Of a stretch of 14,363 nt of DNA, positions 1 through 8,251 are shown in pieces. This DNA comes from Acholeplasmatales bacterium. Lineage in GTDB: Bacteria; Bacillota_I; Bacilli_A; Acholeplasmatales; Anaeroplasmataceae. Both the position numbers and the translations under genes were made by a program. Position 1 is the first letter of the stretch, and every line of letters begins with the position of its first letter. The notes under the pieces were generated by a model. It was given only the letters and a program-made list of their open reading frames with translations. It made no database searches and was not told the DNA's origin. Where the stretch lies: NCBI GenBank assembly GCA_017388605.1, contig JAFPIE010000115.1, forward strand, positions 1-14,363, given 5' to 3'.

Positions 1-484
1 GTAAATCGGTATCTAAAAAGTTTGTTGCATCAAGTAATCCACCAAGTCCTGCTTCCATAACTAGGATATCAATATTTCGATCCTTGAAATAGAGTAATGC
101 CATAAGTAGGGTTAATTCAAAGAAAGGAATTATGTCATTATATTGTGCTTCATATTCCTTAGAATACTCGTATAATATATTTGCATAATGCATAATTTCT
201 GCATCAGAAATATACCTATCATTAATTTCAATTCTTTCATTAAAGCTTATGACATAGGGTGATATAAATAGACCAATATGCTTGCCGGTTAGGGCAAGCA
301 TTTTTTGTATCATGATGGCTGTAGAGCCTTTTCCATTCGTACCAGCAATATGAATAATCTTATAGCTTGGCTTATCGACATTAAGGTCTTTTGCAGCACA
401 TTTTATTCGGTCTAAATTTTCTCTTTTTTTCGTTTTTCTTTGGTCAAATAGCCAAGAATAAACGGAATCTATGGATGTAAACAT
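1..484 (-). CDS. folC: Folylpolyglutamate synthase / dihydrofolate synthase, C-terminal part cut off by window edge
   Basis: Adds glutamate to folates (and in many bacteria also to dihydropteroate) using ATP in the cytoplasm. The visible 161 residues begin MFTSIDSVYSWL. They carry the Mur-ligase/FolC P-loop HIAGTNGKGST near residues 45-55, followed by the family stretch GLFISPYVISFNERIEIN. Near residue 150 comes EAGLGGLLDATN, where the usual family form is GLGGRLDATN, so the Arg is Leu here. The start ATG at 482-484 shares one base with the valS stop (TAATG), so translation is probably coupled to valS, and valS-folC is a common Firmicute pair. A full-length protein would need roughly 260 more residues beyond position 1. 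Family is certain; whether it is mono- or bifunctional cannot be seen. Confidence 0.93.
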   Translation of the reverse strand, partial: MFTSIDSVYSWLFDQRKTKKRENLDRIKCAAKDLNVDKPSYKIIHIAGTNGKGSTAIMIQKMLALTGKHIGLFISPYVISFNERIEINDRYISDAEIMHYANILYEYSKEYEAQYNDIIPFFELTLLMALLYFKDRNIDILVMEAGLGGLLDATNFLDTDL

Positions 485-3096
485 TAAGCGCCTAAATCCT
501 GTAAGGATTTTAATACCTCCTGGTATTGCTCCTTATATTCCTTTTGTTTTTGCATTTCTGCATCAATTTTAGCCTTAGGAGCCTTTGAAATAAAGGATTC
601 ATTCGATAGCATCTTTTCACTTCTTGAAAGCTCAGCCTCAAGCTTAGCCTTCTTCTCAAGAAGCTTCTTAATTGCTTCTTCCTTATTAACTAAATCCTCT
701 GTTGGAATAAAGATTTTACACATTGGTAAGATGACAATGACATACTTCTTGATATCTAGGGTAGCGTCACTTGTTAAGAATTCAAGCTTCTTAGGGTTTG
801 TAAACTTAAATAGATATCTTGTTGTCGATGCGATTGTTTTTGATACGGCATTATCCTTAGCTACAATCGTAATGGCAATTGGCTCCTTTGGTGCCTTATT
901 TGCCTTGCTACGTTCGTTTCTAATTGCAGTGATGATTTCAATCATATCATCGATAGCTTCCTTATCTAAAGTAAAATCAAAGTCCTTATTTGCCTTTGGC
1001 CATGAAGAAATCGTAATGGATTCCTCCTTATGAGGAAGTGCCTGATAAATTTCTTCTGTAATAAATGGAATGAATGGGTGTAATAGCTTAACAATAGATC
1101 TTAATACATAAACTAATACATTCTTAGTCATCTGCATTTCTTCTTTGTCTTCGCTTTGTAAATCTACCTTTGATAATTCTACATACCAGCTTGCGAAATC
1201 ATCCCAAACGAAGGAATATAGAGTTCTTGCAGCTTCACCGAATTCATATTTTTCCATGTTGTAATCAACATTTTCAATAACCTTATTTAGCTTAGTTAAA
1301 ATCCATTTTGAAGGTAGGTTTAGCTTATCTTTGCTAATTTCTGTTTCCTTGTAACCCTCACCTAAATTCATTAATACATATCTTGAAATATTCCAAATCT
1401 TATTTAAATAATTCCAGCTGGATTCAATCTTTGTTTCATCAAATCTTAAATCAAGGCCTGGCGCACTATTCGTAGTTAGGAAATATCTTAGGGAATCTGT
1501 ACCATATTTTGCGATAACATCGAATGGGTCAACACCATTACCTAAGGATTTAGACATTTTTCTACCTTCAGAATCACGAATTAAGCCGTGGATTAAAATG
1601 TCCTTGAATGGTGCATGATGTGTAAATTCAACACCCTGGAATAGCATTCTTGCAACCCAGAAGAAAATGATATCATAGCCTGTAACTAATACATTGGTTG
1701 GATAATATCTTTCTAATAGGTCTGTTTTTTCAGGCCAGCCTAAAGTAGAGAATGGCCATAGGGCACTAGAGAACCATGTATCAAGTACATCCTCATCCTG
1801 TACCCAGCCCTCTCCTGGGCATTCTACCTGAACCTTTACCTCATTATCCTTATACCATGCAGGAATTCTATGTCCCCACCAAAGCTGACGGGAAACGCAC
1901 CAATCCTGAATGGAATCTGGGTCAAGCCAATGCTCTAGAGTTTGCTTAAATCTTGCTGGTACGAAGCGGTATTCATCATTTTCTAGTACCTGCTTAGCTA
2001 AAACATCCATTTTAACGAACCATTGCTTAGATAATCTTGGCTCAACAACAACGCCTGTTCTTTCACTATGTCCAACAGAGTGAACGATTGGCTCTGTTCT
2101 TACATATAAGCCTTCCTTTTTCAAATCCTCAACGATTCTATCTCTACAAACGAAACGGTCTAAGCCTTCATATTTACCTGCCATAGAATTCATTGTACCA
2201 TCATCATTCATACAAAGTGGCATAGGTAGGTTATGACGCTTACCAACCTCAAAGTCGTTAGGGTCATGGGCTGGTGTTACCTTAACACAGCCTGTACCAA
2301 ATTCCATATCTACATATTCATCTGCAATAACTGGAATTTCAATATCGGTAAGAGGAATTCTTACCTTCTTACCTACGATATCCTTATATCTTTCATCCTT
2401 TGGATGTACCATTACCGCTTGGTCAGCAAACATAGTTTCTGGTCTTGTTGTTGCAATTTCAACATAGCCAGATCCATCGGTTAAGGGGTAATTATAATGA
2501 TAGAATGCACCCTCATCATCCATATGCTCAACTTCGATGTTCGATAGTGCAGTTTTAGCCTGGCAATCCCAGTTGATGATTCTTTCACCCTGGTATAGTA
2601 AGCCCTTATTATATAGGGTAATAAATACATAGTTTACTGCCTTATTTAAGCCCTCATCTAGGGTAAATCTTTCCTTTGTATAATCTAAGGATAAGCCTAG
2701 TGCTGCCCACTGGGAACGAATGAAGGCTGCATATTCATGCTTCCACTCCCAAGCAACCTCTAGGAATTTTTCTCTTCCAAGATCATATCTTGAAATGCCC
2801 TGCTCCTTTAATTTTGCATCAACCTTAGCCTGTGTTGCAATACCTGCATGGTCCATACCAGGTAGCCATAAGGCATCATAGCCCTGCATTCTTTTTCTTC
2901 TTATAATAATATCCTGTAATGTTGTATCCCAAGAATGTCCTAAATGTAATTTACCAGTTACATTTGGTGGTGGGATAACGATAGTAAATGGCTCCTTTGA
3001 TTTATCGCCTGCAGTGAAATATCCACCCTTAAGCCAGAAATCATATTTACCATTTTCTACTTCTTTAAAATCATATTTTGGTTTTAGTTCCTTCAT
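484..3096 (-). CDS. valS: Valyl-tRNA synthetase
   Basis: Class I aminoacyl-tRNA synthetase that charges tRNA-Val with valine. The 870 residues match the usual bacterial ValRS length. Visible marks are PPPNVTGKLHLGH with the HIGH-type motif HLGH at 51-54, the editing (CP1) domain with TTRPETMF at 216-223, KMSKS at 513-517, an anticodon-binding helical region at roughly 600-750, and a charged C-terminal coiled-coil arm from about 800 (KKLLEKKAKLEAELSR) typical of ValRS. The start is supported by an AAAGGA Shine-Dalgarno sequence about 9 nt upstream. That site lies inside the end of the acetyltransferase gene, which overlaps valS by 26 bp. The upstream T-box has a GUC valine specifier, matching this product. 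folC follows with a one-base stop/start overlap. Confidence 0.98.
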   Translation of the reverse strand: MKELKPKYDFKEVENGKYDFWLKGGYFTAGDKSKEPFTIVIPPPNVTGKLHLGHSWDTTLQDIIIRRKRMQGYDALWLPGMDHAGIATQAKVDAKLKEQGISRYDLGREKFLEVAWEWKHEYAAFIRSQWAALGLSLDYTKERFTLDEGLNKAVNYVFITLYNKGLLYQGERIINWDCQAKTALSNIEVEHMDDEGAFYHYNYPLTDGSGYVEIATTRPETMFADQAVMVHPKDERYKDIVGKKVRIPLTDIEIPVIADEYVDMEFGTGCVKVTPAHDPNDFEVGKRHNLPMPLCMNDDGTMNSMAGKYEGLDRFVCRDRIVEDLKKEGLYVRTEPIVHSVGHSERTGVVVEPRLSKQWFVKMDVLAKQVLENDEYRFVPARFKQTLEHWLDPDSIQDWCVSRQLWWGHRIPAWYKDNEVKVQVECPGEGWVQDEDVLDTWFSSALWPFSTLGWPEKTDLLERYYPTNVLVTGYDIIFFWVARMLFQGVEFTHHAPFKDILIHGLIRDSEGRKMSKSLGNGVDPFDVIAKYGTDSLRYFLTTNSAPGLDLRFDETKIESSWNYLNKIWNISRYVLMNLGEGYKETEISKDKLNLPSKWILTKLNKVIENVDYNMEKYEFGEAARTLYSFVWDDFASWYVELSKVDLQSEDKEEMQMTKNVLVYVLRSIVKLLHPFIPFITEEIYQALPHKEESITISSWPKANKDFDFTLDKEAIDDMIEIITAIRNERSKANKAPKEPIAITIVAKDNAVSKTIASTTRYLFKFTNPKKLEFLTSDATLDIKKYVIVILPMCKIFIPTEDLVNKEEAIKKLLEKKAKLEAELSRSEKMLSNESFISKAPKAKIDAEMQKQKEYKEQYQEVLKSLQDLGA

Positions 3097-3631
3097 ATTT
3101 CAATTTCCTTTCATAATCTTCTCTTGTCATAGAATAAAAGTCAGCATCTATGATTCTTCCATCGTATAGCTCTTTATATTTGCATAGCCTTCCATCATAT
3201 AAAAAGCCGCACTTCTCGATAACTCTTTTGGAGGCATAGTTATCGGAATGATGTCCTACCTCTATGACTTCGGTATCCGTCTTTTCAAAAATATAGGCTA
3301 TAACAGAATTGACGACCTCAGTCATAATTCCCATATTCCAGTAGGAATCATTTAAGGAGAAACCTAATTGCTTCACATATTTATATTTTCTTATTCCGTA
3401 ATTATAAATCGATATTGTTCCGATCATTTTATGATTCTCTAGATATTCAATACCAAAGACATCCTTAGATAAAATCATTCCACTAAAGACTCGTCTTCCG
3501 ACCTCTTCGTTTGGAATTGGCTTCCACCCGGCCATAGGACCTATGGTATCCTTTACTGCATATTCATAATAATCATCGAAATCCCTAAAGCTTAAATCAC
3601 GGATTAATAACCTTTTCGTTGTAATTCTCAT
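3071..3631 (-). CDS. GNAT-family N-acetyltransferase (RimJ/RimL type)
   Basis: Probable acetyl-CoA-dependent acetyltransferase of 186 residues; the substrate is unknown. The protein opens MRITTKRLLIRDL, the usual first strand of RimJ/RimL-like GNATs. It has GPMAGWKP near residue 40, YWNMGIMTEVV in the acetyl-CoA binding region, and the family C-terminal signature DNYASKRVIEKCGF. I start it at the ATG at 3629-3631. A longer in-frame reading from 3721 would translate the T-box antiterminator and terminator and has no family match there. The ATG sits directly after the terminator U-run, and its only plausible ribosome binding site (GAGGA, 3640-3644) is in the 3' arm of the terminator stem. The 3' end overlaps valS by 26 bp, so it is the first gene of the T-box operon. 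Confidence 0.9.
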   Translation of the reverse strand: MRITTKRLLIRDLSFRDFDDYYEYAVKDTIGPMAGWKPIPNEEVGRRVFSGMILSKDVFGIEYLENHKMIGTISIYNYGIRKYKYVKQLGFSLNDSYWNMGIMTEVVNSVIAYIFEKTDTEVIEVGHHSDNYASKRVIEKCGFLYDGRLCKYKELYDGRIIDADFYSMTREDYERKLKYEGTKTKI

Positions 3632-3667
3632 AAAAAAAGTCCTCAGGAATAATATATTCCTAAGGAC
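3632..3667 (-). terminator. T-box intrinsic terminator
   Basis: A 12-bp stem pairs GTCCTTAGGAAT (3656-3667) with ATTCCTGAGGAC (3639-3650), with one G-U pair, around a 5-nt loop, followed by seven U residues (3632-3638). It is mutually exclusive with the T-box antiterminator. Unusually, the GNAT start codon follows the U-run with no spacer, and its putative Shine-Dalgarno sequence is in the 3' arm. Confidence 0.93.
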
Positions 3668-3872
3668 GAATTCTTCGCGGTACCACCTTAGTTCCATACA
3701 TATAAATGCATGACACTTCATTAATCTTTTAACGCAAGATAACGTTTTAGGCTAATCTTTGTTTCTCACCTAAAAGGCTCCGTGACTACCTTCTTTAGAA
3801 TTTTTATAGGTATTTTCACCAAATATACCCTCTCTTGAATAAAAGATTCTAAATACTCCTTCACATCAACGC
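3632..3872 (-). ncRNA. Valine-specific T-box riboswitch leader
   Basis: Leader RNA of about 240 nt that senses uncharged tRNA-Val and controls the GNAT-valS-folC operon. Stem I features are visible: GGAGTA (3854-3859), an 8-bp helix TTTAGAAT (3846-3853) with ATTCTAAA (3794-3801), the AG-bulge motif AGAGAG (3830-3835), and the apical GGTGAAAATACC (3809-3820). In the specifier loop, GTC (valine) at 3784-3786 is followed by A. The T-box sequence AAGGTGGTACCGCG is at 3676-3689. The antiterminator arm CTAAGG (3686-3691) can pair with CCTTAG (3660-3665), which competes with the terminator helix. In established T-box mechanism, uncharged tRNA pairs by its anticodon with the specifier and by its acceptor end with the T-box bulge. 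The transcription start is estimated from the promoter. Confidence 0.95.
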
Positions 3873-3878
3873 TACTTT

Positions 3879-3907
3879 ATTTTAGTCTCATTTCAAACTT
3901 TTGTCAA
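3879..3907 (-). promoter_or_regulatory. Promoter of the T-box / GNAT-valS-folC operon
   Basis: A near-consensus sigma-A type promoter: -35 TTGACA (3902-3907), 17-bp spacer, -10 TAAAAT (3879-3884). The -35 hexamer contains the TGA stop of the upstream ABC permease gene, so the two transcription units abut with no room for a terminator between them. Confidence 0.85.
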
Positions 3908-4923
3908 ACAAATATTGCAATTAGTAATCCTATTATAATCGATACACCTAAGGTGATGATATCATTACGCTTTATTCTAAAGCTTTTTCTATAAATACAG
4001 TAGAATAAATAGCCTACAAGTCCTATAACTACCCATAGGGCAGAAATGGATGAGGATATTAGCTTGAAGGATGTTACCATATATAATGGTATAAATAGCT
4101 TATAGCCAAAAATGGTATCGGATTCATCGCCAACAAGCTCTGCGTTATTCTTCTCACTATGAATGAAGAAAAAGGCTATAGAGGCTAATATAGCTAGTGC
4201 TATATTTAATATGATACCTAAGATATTGATATCTCCATAGGTTCCACCAATCATATTCGAATGCATCTTACCAGAGATATCAAATAATGGAGAATAGATA
4301 AAAAACCAACGCATATAGAAGGTTCTATCGGAATAATTCGCACCTAAAATCAAGCTATACATTACATTCATTAATGTAGGTAGGAAGCAGGATGCTAGTG
4401 CCATGAAGATAATACCATCAATAAGTGTATTTCCCATGGTGTAAAAGAAGGTTAGGAAGGTATAAATCAATATACCATAGCCTATTGATGCTAGCATAAA
4501 ATAGATGGAATAGGACATATCATATATATTCGATACCGAAGGTAATGTCGCAAGCCATATAAAGGAAATTAACCACTGTGGGATATATAGAATTAAGAAT
4601 TCTGCAAGTCCTACAAAGTATTTACATATATATAGCTTTATTCTTTTTATCGGTAGGGAATAATATAAATCTACACTTCTTCTTTTCATTTTAAATGAAA
4701 ATTCCATTATCGGTATTATAGTTACAATAACGGATAATACAATCGATAAATAAATAAATGGATTCGTTTGACCTGCAGTTTCAATTCTATAATCTCCACT
4801 TTGGGAATAATTAATATAGGAGGATTGAGATTGAATGATAATGGTCATAATAGCGATAGCTATCATTAAAATAATCATTGCAGGTAATCTTCTTCTAAAA
4901 TAATAAAGGAACATCTTTTTCAT
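3904..4923 (-). CDS. ABC-2 type transporter permease subunit
   Basis: Integral membrane protein of 339 residues, partner of the ATPase encoded just upstream. By eye it has about eight or nine hydrophobic segments, among them residues 13-31, 55-77, around 105-130, the GYGILIYTFLTFFY stretch, and the final 18 residues. There is a cytoplasmic-looking basic patch KMKRRS after segment two. HSEKNNAELVG, after the sixth segment, resembles the conserved post-TM region of ABC-2 permeases of the YtrC/YtrD type. The start ATG overlaps the ATPase stop by 4 bp (ATGA) behind a good GGAGG site, so the subunits are co-translated. Substrate is unknown; drug, peptide or lipid export are all possible. There is no terminator after the gene. 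Confidence 0.82.
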   Translation of the reverse strand: MKKMFLYYFRRRLPAMIILMIAIAIMTIIIQSQSSYINYSQSGDYRIETAGQTNPFIYLSIVLSVIVTIIPIMEFSFKMKRRSVDLYYSLPIKRIKLYICKYFVGLAEFLILYIPQWLISFIWLATLPSVSNIYDMSYSIYFMLASIGYGILIYTFLTFFYTMGNTLIDGIIFMALASCFLPTLMNVMYSLILGANYSDRTFYMRWFFIYSPLFDISGKMHSNMIGGTYGDINILGIILNIALAILASIAFFFIHSEKNNAELVGDESDTIFGYKLFIPLYMVTSFKLISSSISALWVVIGLVGYLFYCIYRKSFRIKRNDIITLGVSIIIGLLIAIFV

Positions 4924-5798
4924 TTCATCTTACCTCCATTTTCAACGATAGCGGTAAATACCTCTTCGAATTCAATTGGAAGCTCATCGATGAATACAGG
5001 ATTCATTTCCTTTAGCTTTTCTTCGATATCCTTTAAATTTAATTCTGAAACTAATCTTATAACTCTACCATCTTTTTCTATATGCTTATAAATTCTTGGG
5101 AAGAAATGAATATCTGGGTCCTCCTTGAAGGCAATTTGGTATTTATGTAATACACCTATAGCCTCTTCAATAGAGCCTGATGCAGCAATCGTTGTATTAT
5201 TTAATATAGCGAAGGCATCACATAAATCCTCAAGCTCCTTTAGGGAGTGACTCGATATGATTACGGTTGAACCCATTTTTTCAACCATATCCTTGATTTG
5301 GTTTTTAAATTCTACTCGAGCGAGTGGATCTAGTCCATCGAATGCCTCATCGAGTAGCATATATTTTGGTCTTATAGCGAAGGCTAGTGACACAAATACC
5401 TGTCTTTTCATTCCTTTAGAGAATTTATCCATTCTTTTATGAATAGGAATTTTAAATTTATCTAAGGTTTCAAAATAGGTAACCTCATTCACTGGATAAA
5501 AGGTATTCATTAGGGTAAGTAGGCTTGCTGGAGTGGTTCTTGCAGTATAGAAGGGGTCATCGGATAAAAAGAACATTTTTCTTTTGACCTCTTCGTTGTC
5601 ATATGCATTTTCACCATCGACTAATACAATACCATCATCAGCATTATAAATACCAGAAATTACTCTAAGTAGAGTAGATTTACCAGCACCATTAATACCA
5701 ATTAAACCTAATATTTTCTTATCCGGAATGCTTAAATTAATATCCTTTAGGACCTCATGGTCCTTGAAGGATTTTGATATTCCACGGATTTCAATCAT
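4920..5798 (-). CDS. ABC transporter ATP-binding protein (ABC-2 / YtrB-like)
   Basis: Cytoplasmic ATPase of 292 residues that powers the adjacent permease. It has Walker A GINGAGKS at 34-41, signature FSKGMKRQ at 125-132 (the divergent form common in ABC-2 exporters, not LSGGQ), Walker B YMLLDE at 145-150 followed by the D-loop GLDP, and the switch His at 183 in SSHS. The Q-loop position reads FLSDDPFY, without the usual Gln, as is frequent in this subgroup. The last roughly 75 residues form an accessory domain. A strong AGGGAGG site precedes the ATG, 26 bp after the recO stop, so it probably continues the upstream operon. No GntR-type regulator, often linked to YtrB-like ATPases, is present here. 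Confidence 0.9.
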   Translation of the reverse strand: MIEIRGISKSFKDHEVLKDINLSIPDKKILGLIGINGAGKSTLLRVISGIYNADDGIVLVDGENAYDNEEVKRKMFFLSDDPFYTARTTPASLLTLMNTFYPVNEVTYFETLDKFKIPIHKRMDKFSKGMKRQVFVSLAFAIRPKYMLLDEAFDGLDPLARVEFKNQIKDMVEKMGSTVIISSHSLKELEDLCDAFAILNNTTIAASGSIEEAIGVLHKYQIAFKEDPDIHFFPRIYKHIEKDGRVIRLVSELNLKDIEEKLKEMNPVFIDELPIEFEEVFTAIVENGGKMK

Positions 5799-5824
5799 GG
5801 ATATACCTCCCTTTTAGTTAAGCA

Positions 5825-6505
5825 TTATTCATTCAAGATATCTTGAATTTTTAAAGATATACTTGCGTAACGGAAATAATAATCCCTTAAGGATTTAAGC
5901 ATTGCATCGTAATTGCATGCTGTAAAATCCTTAATTTCCTTTTTTCCGAAATAATATTCCTTAAATATATATAATTCATCAGAATTTTTAAGTGTAGCAC
6001 AGGATGGACAAAATGCACCACCCTTATCTAAATCTATAAATTTGATATCACTACTTCCGCAGGATACACAAGTCTTTAAATTCGGAGCTATGCCAAAGGC
6101 ATAAAGCATCTTTACTAAAAAGATACATAAAAGCTTTTTTGGGTTTTCTGTTAAAATATCCTTTAACATTTTTTTAAATGTAGAATAAATAGGGCCATGG
6201 TTATTATCTATAGGTATATGATTTATGATATTTAGCATAACCATGAAGCATTTCACTCTTAAAAAATCCTCACTAATCTTATAGATAGAAGATTCTACAT
6301 TATATTCCATTAAGGTAGGAAGGCTTGCATCCGTTGTTACAAAGGATACCTGATTTCCTATGGTAGTAAAGCCTAAAAGCCCATTCTTGGGCTTGTTTGC
6401 ACCTAGGGCTTTTACAGAAATTTTACCTTGTGGGGTATATAAATGTATAATTTTTGAGGATTCTTTATAATCGATTGTATCTAATATAATTCCTTCACTT
6501 TTCAT
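5825..6505 (-). CDS. recO: DNA repair protein RecO
   Basis: Recombination mediator that acts with RecR to load RecA on SSB-coated single-stranded DNA and to anneal strands. The 226 residues fit the family. The N-terminal OB-fold begins MKSEGIILDTIDYKESSKI and continues with LYTPQGKISVKALGANKPK, both typical. A helical middle is followed by a zinc site with Cys146, Cys149, Cys166 and Cys169 (TCVSCG and FCPSCA). The start ATG shares one base with the era stop (TAATG), the classical era-recO coupling. It is followed after 26 bp by the ABC ATPase gene. Confidence 0.95.
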   Translation of the reverse strand: MKSEGIILDTIDYKESSKIIHLYTPQGKISVKALGANKPKNGLLGFTTIGNQVSFVTTDASLPTLMEYNVESSIYKISEDFLRVKCFMVMLNIINHIPIDNNHGPIYSTFKKMLKDILTENPKKLLCIFLVKMLYAFGIAPNLKTCVSCGSSDIKFIDLDKGGAFCPSCATLKNSDELYIFKEYYFGKKEIKDFTACNYDAMLKSLRDYYFRYASISLKIQDILNE

Positions 6506-7422
6506 TAGAAATTATCTAAGGAATAGCCCAGTGCTCTTAAATCATCTGGTCTATCCTTCCAATCCTTTTTCACCTTAACCCATAGATCTAAGTGAACCTT
6601 AGTATCTAATAGCTTTTTTATGTCCTTTAAGGCAAATTGCTTAATCTTTTTAATCATTTCACCATTGTGTCCAATGATGATTTTCTTTTGGGAATCTCTT
6701 TCAACAAATATAGTTGCATAGATTTCCATAGTATCTTCTTCCTCTTCGGATTCCTTCATAGAATCTACAATAACAGCTACAGAATGAGGAATTTCTTCTT
6801 TTGTTGCGATTAATATTTTTTCACGAATCAATTCAGAGATTAAGAAGCGATCCGAATGATCACTTTTCATATCATCTGGATAAAATTTAGGTCCAAAGGG
6901 AAGACAACCTTTAATTGCATCCATTAAATGGTCAATATTCTTATCCTCTAATACGGATACAGGAAATATACCCTGGAAGGGATATAAATTCATATATAAG
7001 GCAATTGTAAGGTCAATATCATTGAATTCCTTTAATTGATCTACCTTATTGATGACTAAGAATACAGGAGTTTTGGTTTTCTTTAAATTATCTAGGATAA
7101 TTTGATCTCCTGGTAGGACATGCTTTACGGGTGTTGTCATAAAGATTATGGCATCCACTCCCTGTGTTGCATCATAGGATGCATTTACCATTCTTCTTTG
7201 AAGCTCGGTTGTTGGCTTATGAATACCTGGGGTATCGGTAAATGCGATTTGGTATTCATCAGTGGTTACAATACCTAAAATTTTATTTCTTGTCGTTTGA
7301 GGCTTATCACTCATGATGGCAACCTTTTTACCTACCATTTTGTTTAGGAAGGTTGATTTACCTACATTAGGTCTACCAATAATAGCAACAAAGCCAGATT
7401 TATAGGTATCTATATTCATCAT
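6505..7422 (-). CDS. era: GTPase Era
   Basis: Essential-type GTPase that binds the 3' end of 16S rRNA and assists 30S maturation. The 305 residues match the family length. G1 GRPNVGKS is at 16-23, the switch region with TTRNKILG at 43-50, G3 DTPG at 63-66 and G4 NKVD at 125-128. The C-terminal KH domain carries IIGHNGEMIKKIK and ends in the usual VKVKKDWKDR region. The start overlaps the cdd stop by 4 bp or less (ATGATG; the second ATG is also possible), with GGAGA upstream inside cdd. It is embedded between cdd and recO, as in many Firmicutes. Confidence 0.97.
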   Translation of the reverse strand: MMNIDTYKSGFVAIIGRPNVGKSTFLNKMVGKKVAIMSDKPQTTRNKILGIVTTDEYQIAFTDTPGIHKPTTELQRRMVNASYDATQGVDAIIFMTTPVKHVLPGDQIILDNLKKTKTPVFLVINKVDQLKEFNDIDLTIALYMNLYPFQGIFPVSVLEDKNIDHLMDAIKGCLPFGPKFYPDDMKSDHSDRFLISELIREKILIATKEEIPHSVAVIVDSMKESEEEEDTMEIYATIFVERDSQKKIIIGHNGEMIKKIKQFALKDIKKLLDTKVHLDLWVKVKKDWKDRPDDLRALGYSLDNF

Positions 7423-7826
7423 TTTAAGGAATCTCCACTAAAAGAATATGGTAATAATTCAGCTACATTGGTTAATTTTACCTTACGCTCTAGGTTGGTT
7501 AAAACAATTGGAGTATCCTTCTTTAATAATTCCTCCATAACCTGGCGGCATGCACCACATGGGCTAATAGGCTCATCTGTTTGGCCAACAACGCAGAATG
7601 CAACGACATCTTCTTTTGTATAGCCCTTTGAAATCATTTGAAATAATGCATTTCTTTCTGCACAAATGCATAAGCCATAGCTTGAGTTTTCTACATTACA
7701 GCCTGTAATGTAGGAGCCATCCTTTAAAAGAATGGCAGCTCCAACCTTAAATTTGGAGTATGGAGTATAGGCATTGCTTCTTCCTGCAAGTGCCATATCG
7801 ATTAATTTGTCACAATCAAAATTCAT
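7419..7826 (-). CDS. cdd: Cytidine deaminase
   Basis: Zinc enzyme that deaminates cytidine and deoxycytidine to uridines for pyrimidine salvage. The 135 residues are the size of the homotetrameric class. Zinc and catalytic residues are visible: Cys55 and Glu57 in ICAERNAL, Cys90 and Cys93 in PCGACRQV. The substrate-binding stretch GCNVENSSYG is at 42-51 and the N-terminal YTPYSKFKVGAA at 20-31. The ATG overlaps the ybeY stop by 4 bp, and its TGA stop overlaps the era start. All expected residues are present. Confidence 0.97.
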   Translation of the reverse strand: MNFDCDKLIDMALAGRSNAYTPYSKFKVGAAILLKDGSYITGCNVENSSYGLCICAERNALFQMISKGYTKEDVVAFCVVGQTDEPISPCGACRQVMEELLKKDTPIVLTNLERKVKLTNVAELLPYSFSGDSLK

Positions 7827-8251
7827 CTTTTAATACCTGCCTTTAATAGGATATCATCCTGTTTTTGGAACATGACCTTTTCATCCTCTTGCGTCATATG
7901 GTCAAATCCGCATAAATGTAGATAACCATGGACAGCTAAAAAGGCAAATTCTCTTTGAACAGAATGTCCATATTCCTTTGCTTGTTGAGTTGCCTTTTCA
8001 ATACAAATGAATACATCACCAAGCTCTTTATTATGCTTATCCCATGTAGGATCATCGCAATTTGCAAAGGATATTACATCAGTTACCTTATCGAGCTTTC
8101 TATATTCCTTATTGATTCTTTGAATTTCAGCCTCATCAACAAAGATGATATTGAATTCCTTTTTGCCACCAATAGTTTTAAATACATTTTTAATTATTTT
8201 TTCATAGCTTCTTGTTTTAGCTTCTGTTTCGTTAAAGAAATTTACTTTCAT
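7823..8251 (-). CDS. ybeY: Endoribonuclease YbeY (16S rRNA maturation)
   Basis: Metal-dependent RNase involved in 3' end maturation of 16S rRNA and in ribosome quality control. The 142 residues include the zinc motif HGYLHLCGFDH, with His108, His112 and His118, and the family signature DKVTDVISF at 54-62. The gene is packed with 4-bp ATGA overlaps on both sides: the HAD gene before it and cdd after it. In many relatives phoH precedes ybeY and dgkA sits between ybeY and cdd; both are missing from this cluster. Confidence 0.96.
   Translation of the reverse strand: MKVNFFNETEAKTRSYEKIIKNVFKTIGGKKEFNIIFVDEAEIQRINKEYRKLDKVTDVISFANCDDPTWDKHNKELGDVFICIEKATQQAKEYGHSVQREFAFLAVHGYLHLCGFDHMTQEDEKVMFQKQDDILLKAGIKR

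Noticed and set aside
731..2484. Plus-strand open frames of 100 and 83 codons opposite valS
   Set aside because: They lie wholly antisense to a conserved synthetase, have no ribosome site and no recognisable domain.
3632..3721. A 30-residue N-terminal extension of the acetyltransferase starting at 3721
   Set aside because: It would translate the T-box antiterminator and terminator, and the GNAT family begins at the MRITTKRLLIRD stretch. The extension is an accident of an open frame.
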